Assembly: GCA_017521065.1 (NCBI GenBank)
Contig: JAFXEA010000276.1
Span: 1 to 5,301, forward strand
Direction of reading: 5' to 3'
Origin: Kiritimatiellia bacterium
GTDB lineage: Bacteria > Verrucomicrobiota > Kiritimatiellia > RFP12 > UBA1067
DNA: 5,301 nucleotides
This document shows, piece by piece, positions 1 through 5,301 of this stretch. Under the pieces are notes generated by a model, which saw only the letters and a program-made list of their open reading frames with translations, was not told the DNA's origin and made no database searches. The translations under genes and the position numbers were made by a program. Numbering within the stretch: the first letter of the stretch is position 1; each line of letters opens with the position of its first letter.

Positions 1-34
1 CCGCGTCCCCGCTGCCCGCGATTCGCCGCCGTAC

Positions 35-54
35 GGGCAACGAGGACGTTGCCC
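35..54. repeat. Perfect 8-bp GC-rich hairpin at left edge
   Basis: GGGCAACG (35-42) and CGTTGCCC (47-54) are exact reverse complements around the loop AGGA. No T-tract follows on either strand, so a standard intrinsic terminator is not supported. It may be a dispersed palindromic repeat or the 3' stem of a gene lying to the left of the window. Confidence 0.5.
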
Positions 55-114
55 CTCCATGGGTTTGCAAATGCCTCTATAATACATGAGAATTGAATAC
101 GAAACGAGGGGATT

Positions 115-157
115 GATTAGATTCCGGGAAATGAGAATTCATTTCGGAATTATTCTC
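115..157 (+). repeat. Imperfect direct repeat, left copy
   Basis: Positions 115-157 match 421-456 at 31 of 36 aligned bases, apart from seven extra bases (131-137, ATGAGAA) present only here. Both copies start GATTAGATTC and end ATTCTC, so the direct repeat extends dyad units 1 and 3 leftward by about 17 bases. The pair brackets roughly 260 bp of AT-rich sequence. Confidence 0.6.
133..157. repeat. Dyad repeat unit 1: GAGAAT-N13-ATTCTC
   Basis: Arms at 133-138 and 152-157 are perfect reverse complements around a 13-base centre containing TTCGGA at centre positions 5-10. The same layout recurs at 185-209 and 432-456 with TTTGGA and TTCGGA at the identical centre position. The units could be operator-like dyads or small stem-loops in RNA. 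Confidence 0.6.
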
Positions 158-184
158 TCGGTTCTGATGAAACAGCGGATTAAT

Positions 185-209
185 GAGAATATGGTTTGGA
201 CTGATTCTC
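185..209. repeat. Dyad repeat unit 2: GAGAAT-N13-ATTCTC
   Basis: This is a second perfect copy of the arms (185-190 and 204-209) with the same 13-base spacing and TTTGGA in the centre, starting 52 bp after unit 1. Outside the arms, TAAT (181-184) can also pair with ATTA (213-216) across a three-base bulge, which lengthens the potential stem. Confidence 0.6.
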
Positions 210-420
210 AAGATTACGGTGTGGACGAAATCTTATATACTATCGGAACCGTGTTATTTAACATAAACAACCGGTTAATGCGCGAAATTATAATTCTTTT
301 CGAAGTCTATCCTCAGTTGTTCTTGTTTTTAGAGGCAGCAAAGACAAAAACAAAACATCAAATAGCAGTAAGTCTCCTAAAAACAAAAGATGCTATATCA
401 AAATGACACTAGATATGCAA

Positions 421-456
421 GATTAGATTCTGGGAATTTATTTCGGATCAATTCTC
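421..456 (+). repeat. Imperfect direct repeat, right copy
   Basis: This is the right-hand partner of 115-157. The first 16 bases match at 15 positions and the last 20 at 16 positions once the seven-base difference is allowed for. Repeats of this kind can come from duplication of a regulatory site or from the ends of a decayed element; no transposase is visible between them. Confidence 0.6.
432..456. repeat. Dyad repeat unit 3: GGGAAT-N13-ATTCTC
   Basis: This third copy has the left arm GGGAAT (one change, still able to pair through a G-T wobble), the same 13-base spacing, TTCGGA at the same centre position and an unchanged right arm. It begins 247 bp after unit 2. It lies outside the open frame that covers units 1 and 2, which argues that the repeat is not a protein-coding feature. 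Confidence 0.5.
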
Positions 457-570
457 AACCAATAATTACCGTGGGAATAAAGCTACATGAGATCCTGCGG
501 CTGAGATAGCATTGAAAAACAGGAATAGCTTTAAAAATCGGCGAACATAAGCCAATAATCAAACTCTTTT

Positions 571-585
571 TGGGGTCTGACCCCA
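571..585. repeat. REP-like palindrome TGGGGTCTGACCCCA
   Basis: TGGGGTC and GACCCCA are perfect reverse complements around a single central base; as a hairpin it gives six pairs with a CTG loop. A run of five T sits immediately on its left (567-571, partly inside the arm), which is the wrong side for a plus-strand terminator and reads as A on the minus strand. From memory, GGGGTC-type palindromes recur in many bacterial genomes, often near REP-associated Y1 (RAYT) transposases; I cannot confirm that here. Confidence 0.5.
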
Positions 586-606
586 GTTGTTCCACAGCCA
601 AACATC

Positions 607-645
607 TTAGTCGGATGGGCGGCTTTAGCCCGCACATTCGACTAA
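607..645. repeat. Long stem-loop, 11-bp outer stem plus inner stem
   Basis: TTAGTCGGATG (607-617) pairs with CATTCGACTAA (635-645) at ten Watson-Crick pairs and one G-T wobble. After one mismatch, GCGG (619-622) pairs with CCGC (630-633) around a short TTTA-containing loop. No U-tract follows on either strand. This may be a structured repeat or an RNA 3' end of the operon transcript. Confidence 0.5.
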
Positions 646-660
646 CCGATTACTCTGGGG

Positions 661-699
661 CAGGAAAATTGCAGGAAAGTCCCGTCACGGGGTGCAATT
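661..699 (-). terminator. Possible weak terminator or 3' stem-loop downstream of the GH92 gene
   Basis: On the minus strand, about 39 bases after the GH92 TAG, AATTGCA (699-693) pairs with TGCAATT (673-667), and an inner four-pair stem CCCG/CGGG sits between 681 and 691. The transcript then continues with two more U residues, so the run is only four U long counting the end of the stem. The position suits operon termination or mRNA 3' protection, but the short U-run and large internal loop make it weak. Confidence 0.25.
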
Positions 700-737
700 C
701 AACCAGGGCGCGGGAGTAAAAGGCCCCTGTCTGAGCG

Positions 738-2651
738 CTAAGGGATCATTTCGAAAACAAGCTCGCCGCCCTTAACAAGGTCGGCATGACGCACACGCCA
801 TTCAGAAAGGCTGGACCCGTCCAGTGACACACGGCTTACGCGCCAACTGTCCGGAGCGTAATGAACCACTCTGATGTCAAGGACGGCCTCAGAATACGGA
901 GCCCCGAAACGAAGCTTCGCACTCTTGACCAGCGGAGATCCTATTTCGTAATATCCGCTCACCGGATCTACCGGATAAAAACCAAGTGCCGAAAGGATAT
1001 ACCATGCGCTCATCTGTCCGCAATCCTCATTTCCGTCGAACCCTCTGCGGTTTTTCGAGTAGCACCGCGTCAGTATCTCGCGGACGCGCCGTTGAGTCTT
1101 CTCCGGCGCACCAAAACGGTTGTACAGATAGGCGCAATGGTGCGACGGCTCATTGCCGTGAATCGACATGTTGCCGCGTTCCGGTCTCCAGAACAGATTG
1201 TCGAAGAAATCATCGAGCCTACGGATTGCCGCCGCCTTCCCGCCCATGAGCGAGGCTAGCCCTTCCGGATCGTGGGGCACGCACCATACAGCCGTCTCGG
1301 GGCGGCATTCCGTATAGGCACGTTTGGCGGTCGCATCAAACAAACCATTTGCGCGGCGCGGAAGGAACATTCCCGCAGACTCGCACCAGAGATTCGTGTA
1401 AACCCTGTTCCTGTCCGCAAACGAAAAGTCCAACGTCCGCGACACCGATTCGTCAGTCTCGTCGCATGCCACATAGCCACGCTTAAGATAGCTCGTCAAC
1501 CCCGCCCGGGTCTCGGGATATAGGCCGTATTCTTCACGGTCACGCCAACGCCTCACCGTATCAAACCTCTGGGGTACGGTCCGGTTTTTCCGTATCGCTT
1601 CGCGCGCCAGCGCATGGTCAAAGCCTGTAAAGCCCTTTGTGATCGCCTCTTCAAGAACGATTTCGGCCGGTGCGCCGGCCATGATGCCCGTATATCCGGG
1701 ATTCGGCCATTTAGGCAGCCATCCTCCCTCGCGATACATTTCAAGAAGAGACCGCATCATGCCGTCCACCCGTTCAGGCGCAATCAGCGTCAACCACGGA
1801 TGCTCGGCGCGATATGTATCCCAAAGAGAATAGCAGCTGTACATGATCCCCTCATGCACCCTGTCGTCGAACGCAGAATAATAGCGGCCGTCCTCATCAA
1901 TCCGGCGTGGGTAAAGCAGTGTGTGGTAAAGTCCCGTATAGAAGATTGTCTTTACGTCCTCAGGGGCTTCGATTTCAATGCGTCTGAAATACGTCTCCCA
2001 TGCGGCTTTCGTTCCCGCCACGACTTCCTCGAACTTTCGTTCCCCGATCTCCGCTTCAAGGTTCCGCCGCGCCTGTTCAAGCGAAATCAGCGAAACGCCT
2101 ATCTGAAGCCCGTCCTTTACGCGCTTCACGCACCGCCAGCCTTTGAAGTTGGGAAGAGGTCTCCCAAGATTCTCGTCATCACGGTTGGAGCTGTGCCCGT
2201 CAAGAAGCCGAACGTCATGCAGATTGCCGCGAAGCCATGCGGCGTGGGCCGTAGCCGTATATTCGAACATTCGTCCACCCGCCGTAATCTGTCCGTGATA
2301 CGGCGTGTATCTGGCGTTGTCTATCCTGGCAGGTTCTATCGGAATGCGGACTTCCCCCCAGTCCCCCATCCAGATGGCAGGCTGACGGGTGAGGATGAAC
2401 CCGATCAGAGTATCGTCCGCCGAATTAAAGCTCAACTGCCCTACTCGGTTCAACCGCGTCATGGGAACCATATGGAACGAGCCGAACGGAACGCCGGTGC
2501 AAGGCATCATCCCGCCATATTCGGAACCGCTCCCCTCCGTCCCGATCAGCGGATCGACATAATCCAAAGATGCCGCTTTCACCGACACCGTCACCGCTAC
2601 GGCAAAAAACATCCGTAGCAATGCGCTGTCCGACGTTTTTCTCAGAACCAT
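738..2651 (-). CDS. GH92 family putative alpha-mannosidase, secreted, shortened form
   Basis: GH92 enzymes are calcium-dependent exo-alpha-mannosidases acting on N-glycan or other mannosides. This 637-residue protein carries family landmarks in order: YVDPLIGTEGSG (31-42) and GGMMPCTGVPFG (46-57) at the N-terminal beta-domain; IWMGDWG (93-99); LPNFKGW (166-172); SLISLEQARRNLE (187-199); SLWDTYRAEHP (275-285); EGGWLPKWPNPGY (308-320); VPHDPEGL (458-465); HGNEPSHHCAYLYN (498-511) and GNEDCGQMSAWY (540-551). The last two are the most conserved active-site segments of the barrel. Residues 1-26 look like a signal peptide with basic RK/R residues ahead of MFFAVAVTVSV; this favours M1 over M14, although neither has a clear Shine-Dalgarno. 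Typical members are about 740-780 residues; this one lacks segments in the N-terminal domain and one barrel helix without loss of frame. The motif usually read as EGNAWQ is ECRPETA here (448-454). The ATG overlaps the end of the DUF1680 gene, suggesting coupled translation. Family assignment is strong; activity is uncertain. Confidence 0.9.
   Translation of the reverse strand: MVLRKTSDSALLRMFFAVAVTVSVKAASLDYVDPLIGTEGSGSEYGGMMPCTGVPFGSFHMVPMTRLNRVGQLSFNSADDTLIGFILTRQPAIWMGDWGEVRIPIEPARIDNARYTPYHGQITAGGRMFEYTATAHAAWLRGNLHDVRLLDGHSSNRDDENLGRPLPNFKGWRCVKRVKDGLQIGVSLISLEQARRNLEAEIGERKFEEVVAGTKAAWETYFRRIEIEAPEDVKTIFYTGLYHTLLYPRRIDEDGRYYSAFDDRVHEGIMYSCYSLWDTYRAEHPWLTLIAPERVDGMMRSLLEMYREGGWLPKWPNPGYTGIMAGAPAEIVLEEAITKGFTGFDHALAREAIRKNRTVPQRFDTVRRWRDREEYGLYPETRAGLTSYLKRGYVACDETDESVSRTLDFSFADRNRVYTNLWCESAGMFLPRRANGLFDATAKRAYTECRPETAVWCVPHDPEGLASLMGGKAAAIRRLDDFFDNLFWRPERGNMSIHGNEPSHHCAYLYNRFGAPEKTQRRVREILTRCYSKNRRGFDGNEDCGQMSAWYILSALGFYPVDPVSGYYEIGSPLVKSAKLRFGAPYSEAVLDIRVVHYAPDSWRVSRVSLDGSSLSEWRVRHADLVKGGELVFEMIP
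2642..2651 (-). other. 10-bp gene overlap between DUF1680 and GH92 genes
   Basis: The GH92 ATG (2651-2649) lies upstream of the DUF1680 TGA (2644-2642) in a different frame. The bases just before the ATG (minus strand GGTTCTCTCT) contain no recognisable Shine-Dalgarno, so translation of GH92 probably relies on ribosomes finishing the DUF1680 gene. This is the usual architecture of co-expressed bacterial genes. Confidence 0.75.
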
Positions 2652-4606
2652 AGAGAGAACCAGTTCGAAGGATTGTCTATGTTTGAAACCGACGCGTAAT
2701 CGGAAACCGGCACGACCTTCTGCGTTTCATGAGGGCCTGAAAGCGTCAACATCCAGACATCCTCAACGCCGGCGCTCTGCGGATCATCGGCGCCGCGCCG
2801 CAGTGAAGCGCGCCAACCTCCGCCACGCACAGTTGTCGCGTTGAGCGTTTCATCCCGATCCGTTCCCGCCGCACGCCCTTTCGCAAGCACAAGCGGTCCC
2901 CGCAGGATCCGCGCCGCGCCTGCAGTCCTGCACATCCCGCGCATTTCCGGCGTATACCATTCCATGAAATGTACAGTGTAGCGCCCTATGTCCGTAACGG
3001 AGTTATCGTGCTGCGGAGAGGGCGGCAGGGCATCTTCCCGTGCCGTCCATTCGACGATGCGGGGCGACAGATCGAACGCCAACGTCCACGCGCTCCTGCC
3101 TGACGGCGCAGAAAGCTCGTACCATCCATCTTTTGACCTGCACGCGATGCCGTTCACGGAAAACGTCTTCGACCATGCAGGGACGCGCAGCCTCAGCCGC
3201 CGCGGACGTGGCGTGTCAAGCGTCACCGTCACAGGTCCGTCAGACCAGGGATAACCACCTCGCACCGCGATAGATGCATCCGACAGCCGTATGGAAGAAT
3301 CGCAGTACTGAAGAAGCAGAAGCGCTCCATCCGCATGTTCCGCAGCAAGGCTCTGCGCCCAGTCGAAGTATGTGCGCATCATGTTGTCCGGACAGCACTG
3401 ATGCTCGGTCATGCCCGTCTGTGGCGGAGCGAAAAGGTGACGCGTGCCATGCGACCGGATGATATGCGCCCCCCAGCGTCCGTCACGCGTCACCCCCGCA
3501 AGGAAAGCGTTGTAGAACGACTCTTCAATCATGTCCGCATAACGGGCCTCTCCGGTCAAAGAGAAGAGTTCACGGTTCAAACGTATCCAATGCACCACAT
3601 CACACAACTCGACCATGCCGTTGACATGGTTTGCCGCATTGAGGAAATGATCAAAAAGCCCTACAGCCCCCATCGGGTTCATCTCTTCTGCAACAAGGTG
3701 CCGATGAAACGCATTGACGCCATCCCAGACTCGCCGGTTCCCGGTCTGGCGGTAGTATTCCGCCAGACCTTCGAAGCAGCTCAATATCTCATACGATTTC
3801 GCCCAGAAGCCCGGCTCGGGATACCAATCGCATATCTTATCCTTCCTGAACGCATTGTGGAGCAGCGCGCCAGGATCTGACTTTTCAGCAGAAAGCGCCG
3901 CCACAATGTCATCGGCCAACTTTCGGTACTGCGGCTTCCGCGTGAGCCGGTTCAGTTCAAGGAGTGGCTTGAGGATGCTCATGGACGAAATTCCGTTCCA
4001 CGCTCCGGTGCGGTCCAAGGTCAACCCCAACCGCTTGAGCTGGGCGATCAGATGGTCTGCCATTTTCTGCGCGGCCTCCAGCGCACGCGCATCCCCTGTT
4101 ATGCGATGCAGTTCAAGCAATGCCCAGAATGTGTACTTGCGCCCCCATATATTATGGCACCAATGCCGTTTGGCGTCGGGATCCTCCGGATGAGCGCGAA
4201 GAAAATCCTCCTTCGCATAGGTGGAAAGATAACCGTTTGGCTGCTGGAACTCATCAAGAAACGCGTGGGTCTTTTCAAGCATCCATCTCTGCAGGGACGG
4301 ATCGCCCGTATATTCCGCCGCTCCGGCAAAACAGAGCATGGTCTTCCCCCAGTATTCGTTCTGCCAGCCTCCGCCACCGCGCAGGTCGTCCCAATGCGTG
4401 CGGAATGCCGTCACAGCCTCTTCATACATGGCACCTCGCGCCCAAGAGGAATCGACACGGCTTTGGATACATGCATCAACGGCACGTCCCGCCCGTCCGC
4501 AAAGCATGACATCTCCCAGCGCAGGATACCGGCAGACATCCGAAACCGGCTGCGCCACGCACAGCACAGAGACAAAAGATCCTGAAACAACAGCAAACGA
4601 CTTCAT
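2642..4606 (-). CDS. DUF1680 / GH127-like putative beta-L-arabinofuranosidase, secreted
   Basis: This 654-residue protein is full length for the DUF1680 family, whose founding GH127 enzyme HypBA1 removes beta-L-arabinofuranose. The start chosen (ATG 4606) has GGAG 7 nt upstream and gives a signal-peptide-like start (MKSFAVVSGSFVSVLCVA, possible cleavage before Q19); a longer frame reaching 4690 would overlap the previous gene. An alpha/alpha-barrel spans roughly residues 30-420, with family motifs PNGYLSTY (123-130), HNIWGRKYTFWALLELHRITGD (151-172) and YNAFLAG (365-371). The zinc cluster of HypBA1 (Glu338, Cys340, Cys417, Cys418) matches E333, C335, C404 and C405, so the nucleophile Cys is present as C404. 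A beta-domain follows (LRLRVPAW, NG, RGPLVLA), and the family-typical C-terminus FSLWF is intact. By spacing, the acid/base Glu322 of HypBA1 falls near L317, with D319 close by, so exact specificity is open. The gene overlaps the next one by 10 bp. Family assignment is strong; substrate is inferred. Confidence 0.88.
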   Translation of the reverse strand: MKSFAVVSGSFVSVLCVAQPVSDVCRYPALGDVMLCGRAGRAVDACIQSRVDSSWARGAMYEEAVTAFRTHWDDLRGGGGWQNEYWGKTMLCFAGAAEYTGDPSLQRWMLEKTHAFLDEFQQPNGYLSTYAKEDFLRAHPEDPDAKRHWCHNIWGRKYTFWALLELHRITGDARALEAAQKMADHLIAQLKRLGLTLDRTGAWNGISSMSILKPLLELNRLTRKPQYRKLADDIVAALSAEKSDPGALLHNAFRKDKICDWYPEPGFWAKSYEILSCFEGLAEYYRQTGNRRVWDGVNAFHRHLVAEEMNPMGAVGLFDHFLNAANHVNGMVELCDVVHWIRLNRELFSLTGEARYADMIEESFYNAFLAGVTRDGRWGAHIIRSHGTRHLFAPPQTGMTEHQCCPDNMMRTYFDWAQSLAAEHADGALLLLQYCDSSIRLSDASIAVRGGYPWSDGPVTVTLDTPRPRRLRLRVPAWSKTFSVNGIACRSKDGWYELSAPSGRSAWTLAFDLSPRIVEWTAREDALPPSPQHDNSVTDIGRYTVHFMEWYTPEMRGMCRTAGAARILRGPLVLAKGRAAGTDRDETLNATTVRGGGWRASLRRGADDPQSAGVEDVWMLTLSGPHETQKVVPVSDYASVSNIDNPSNWFSLWF

Positions 4607-4619
4607 GTCAGAACTCCAC
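4607..4619 (-). promoter_or_regulatory. Shine-Dalgarno deciding the DUF1680 start; TGACATG stop-start junction
   Basis: On the minus strand the sequence reads GTGGAG (4619-4614), seven bases, then ATG at 4606. The stop codon TGA of the upstream gene (4610-4608) sits inside the spacer, one base before the start. This spacing supports the internal ATG at 4606 over ATGs further upstream in the same frame, and it suggests termination-reinitiation coupling between the two genes. Confidence 0.7.
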
Positions 4620-5301
4620 TTTAATCGACGATATCTCAAATCCGTGCGGACAGTTGAGAGCCGTTCCATACAGCCACTGTCCAAACGCAAGCGAAATCCC
4701 CTTCAAACGGCTCATGTCCGGCCGGGTGCCGTCGTTGCGCCATGTCTTCCAGTACGGACGGAAATCCTCGATCGGCACACGTATTGTGCGCCACTGGGGA
4801 GTTAGGGCGAGATCGACGCCCCAATTGCCGCCGTCCTCTCCGGTAAAGACGACTTCGACTTTCTTTGTGTCGAGCGATGCAGCACGCGCCCGCACGAGAA
4901 GAGCCTTTCCGCGTCCCGCATAGCCAAAGTGCATACGGAAACTGTCCAGCTCGCAATACACGGGCTGCGCCGCAAAACCTTTTTTGTCCGCCCGGTCGAA
5001 GGAACCCGCATCGGCCGTTATGCGCAACGCAGGGGTTCCGTTCTCATCCCGTGAAAGGCTTTTGCGCACACCGCGTGTCGTATGTTTAAACGGAGTTTTC
5101 ATCACCGAACACGCGTCGAAGAAATCCCAATCGGACACATCCCGGATGAGCCGCACCGGGAAAACATCCGTACGGTCGCCCGCCACCGTCTGAACCGTCA
5201 CGATAATGTTTGTAGCCCCAAGCGCACTTCCGCCGAATGTCATCGGACATCCCTGACGCCAGCGTGTCGGCACATGGGAAAACGATACCCCGGATGGATT
5301 C
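4608..5301 (-). CDS. 3' end of a probable secreted carbohydrate-active or carbohydrate-binding protein (partial)
   Basis: The reading frame is open from the right edge of the window to a TGA at 4610-4608, giving 230 residues; the true start lies outside, so the in-frame GTG at 5273 is not taken as a start. The first ~60 residues look like a beta-rich linker or Ig-like segment (TNIIVTVQTVAG, FPVRLIRD). The rest resembles a C-terminal beta-sandwich carbohydrate-binding-like module: ALLVRARAAS, then WGVDLALTPQWRTIRVPIEDF, a Trp/Tyr-rich stretch (RPYWKTWRNDG), then RLKGISLAFGQWLYG and a closing HGFEISSIKVEF strand. The W-R-T-hydrophobic-P-hydrophobic-x-D-F pattern is typical of jelly-roll modules attached to glycoside hydrolases; I assign no CBM family. 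The catalytic part, if there is one, lies to the right. It ends one base before the DUF1680 gene, so it is probably the upstream member of the same operon. The CDS is certain; the function is not. Confidence 0.8.
   Translation of the reverse strand, partial: NPSGVSFSHVPTRWRQGCPMTFGGSALGATNIIVTVQTVAGDRTDVFPVRLIRDVSDWDFFDACSVMKTPFKHTTRGVRKSLSRDENGTPALRITADAGSFDRADKKGFAAQPVYCELDSFRMHFGYAGRGKALLVRARAASLDTKKVEVVFTGEDGGNWGVDLALTPQWRTIRVPIEDFRPYWKTWRNDGTRPDMSRLKGISLAFGQWLYGTALNCPHGFEISSIKVEF

Larger units (their letters stand above)
62..570. other. AT-rich intergenic block without a supported gene
   Basis: This stretch is much more AT-rich than the operon: 32% GC in 241-300 and 37% in 301-360, against 73% in 2761-2820. 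A plus-strand frame of 106 codons is open from ATG 86 to 406, but it has no ribosome binding site, starts three bases after a TATAAT sequence (78-83), has low-complexity Lys/Thr/Ile-rich content and contains two of the repeated dyads described separately. I therefore do not call it a gene. An 8-bp inverted repeat (TAAAGCTA 478-485 and TAGCTTTA 526-533) encloses a 40-nt loop. The composition change could reflect acquired or degenerate mobile DNA or simply a long intergenic spacer. Confidence 0.5.

Noticed and set aside
65..83. Promoter with TTGCAA (65-70) and TATAAT (78-83)
   Set aside because: The -10 matches the consensus, but the spacing to TTGCAA is only 7 bases instead of about 17. No good -35 lies at the right distance and no supported gene follows.
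86..406. Plus-strand 106-codon open frame in the AT-rich block
   Set aside because: There is no ribosome binding site at any of its early ATGs, the first ATG is three bases after a TATAAT, the composition is low-complexity, and it spans two of the non-coding dyad repeats. I recognise no family.
133..456. CRISPR-like array
   Set aside because: The three similar units are separated by unequal distances (52 and 247 bp between starts), their centres differ, and no cas gene is present.
455..637. Minus-strand 60-codon open frame
   Set aside because: It runs across the palindrome at 571-585 and part of the stem-loop at 607-645, has no start signal and no recognisable content.
607..650. Integron attC-like site
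   Set aside because: The foldable stem ends in CTAA rather than the paired RYYYAAC and GTTRRRY core sites, and there is no gene cassette or integrase nearby.
1614..2618. 334-codon plus-strand open frame
   Set aside because: It is fully antisense to the GH92 gene, whose family motifs are unmistakable. Long antisense frames are expected opposite GC-rich genes, and the translated Arg/His/Pro-rich protein resembles nothing known.
4607..4690. N-terminal extension of the DUF1680 gene to an ATG at 4690
   Set aside because: It would overlap the upstream gene by 83 bp and put 28 Arg-rich residues before the signal peptide; the ATG at 4606 has a well-spaced GGAG.

Overview
The window looks like part of a secreted carbohydrate-degradation locus from an environmental or gut bacterium. 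Three consecutive minus-strand genes fill 738-5301: the 3' end of an unrecognised, probably carbohydrate-binding protein; a DUF1680 (GH127-like) putative beta-L-arabinofuranosidase; and a GH92 putative alpha-mannosidase. The two complete proteins begin with signal-peptide-like segments. The gene content, the GC-rich coding sequence (58-73% in two sampled lines) and the lack of a SusC/SusD pair in view would fit the PVC group (Verrucomicrobiota, Kiritimatiellota or Lentisphaerota). This assignment is tentative; Bacteroidota or another glycan-degrading lineage is possible.

Transcription of the gene block runs from right to left. The upstream gene ends one base before the DUF1680 start codon (TGACATG). 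The DUF1680 and GH92 genes overlap by 10 bp, so translational coupling in one operon is likely. The products may act on the same exported glycan, one removing arabinofuranosyl-type residues and the other alpha-linked mannose. Both enzymes depart from the textbook pattern: the DUF1680 protein keeps the Glu-x-Cys plus Cys-Cys zinc cluster but lacks an obvious GH127 acid/base Glu, and the GH92 protein is about 100 residues short through several in-frame internal losses.

Positions 1-737 hold no gene I can support. A GC-rich edge (1-60) carries a perfect 8-bp hairpin. Positions 62 to about 570 form an AT-rich block (32-37% GC in the sampled lines). Within it are three copies of a 25-bp dyad, GAGAAT-N4-TTYGGA-N3-ATTCTC (one arm of the third copy has a single change), and an imperfect 36-43 bp direct repeat. 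Positions 571-699 hold three consecutive hairpin-forming sequences, including the REP-like palindrome TGGGGTCTGACCCCA. The most curious material in the window is this repeat-rich flank, together with the trimmed GH92.
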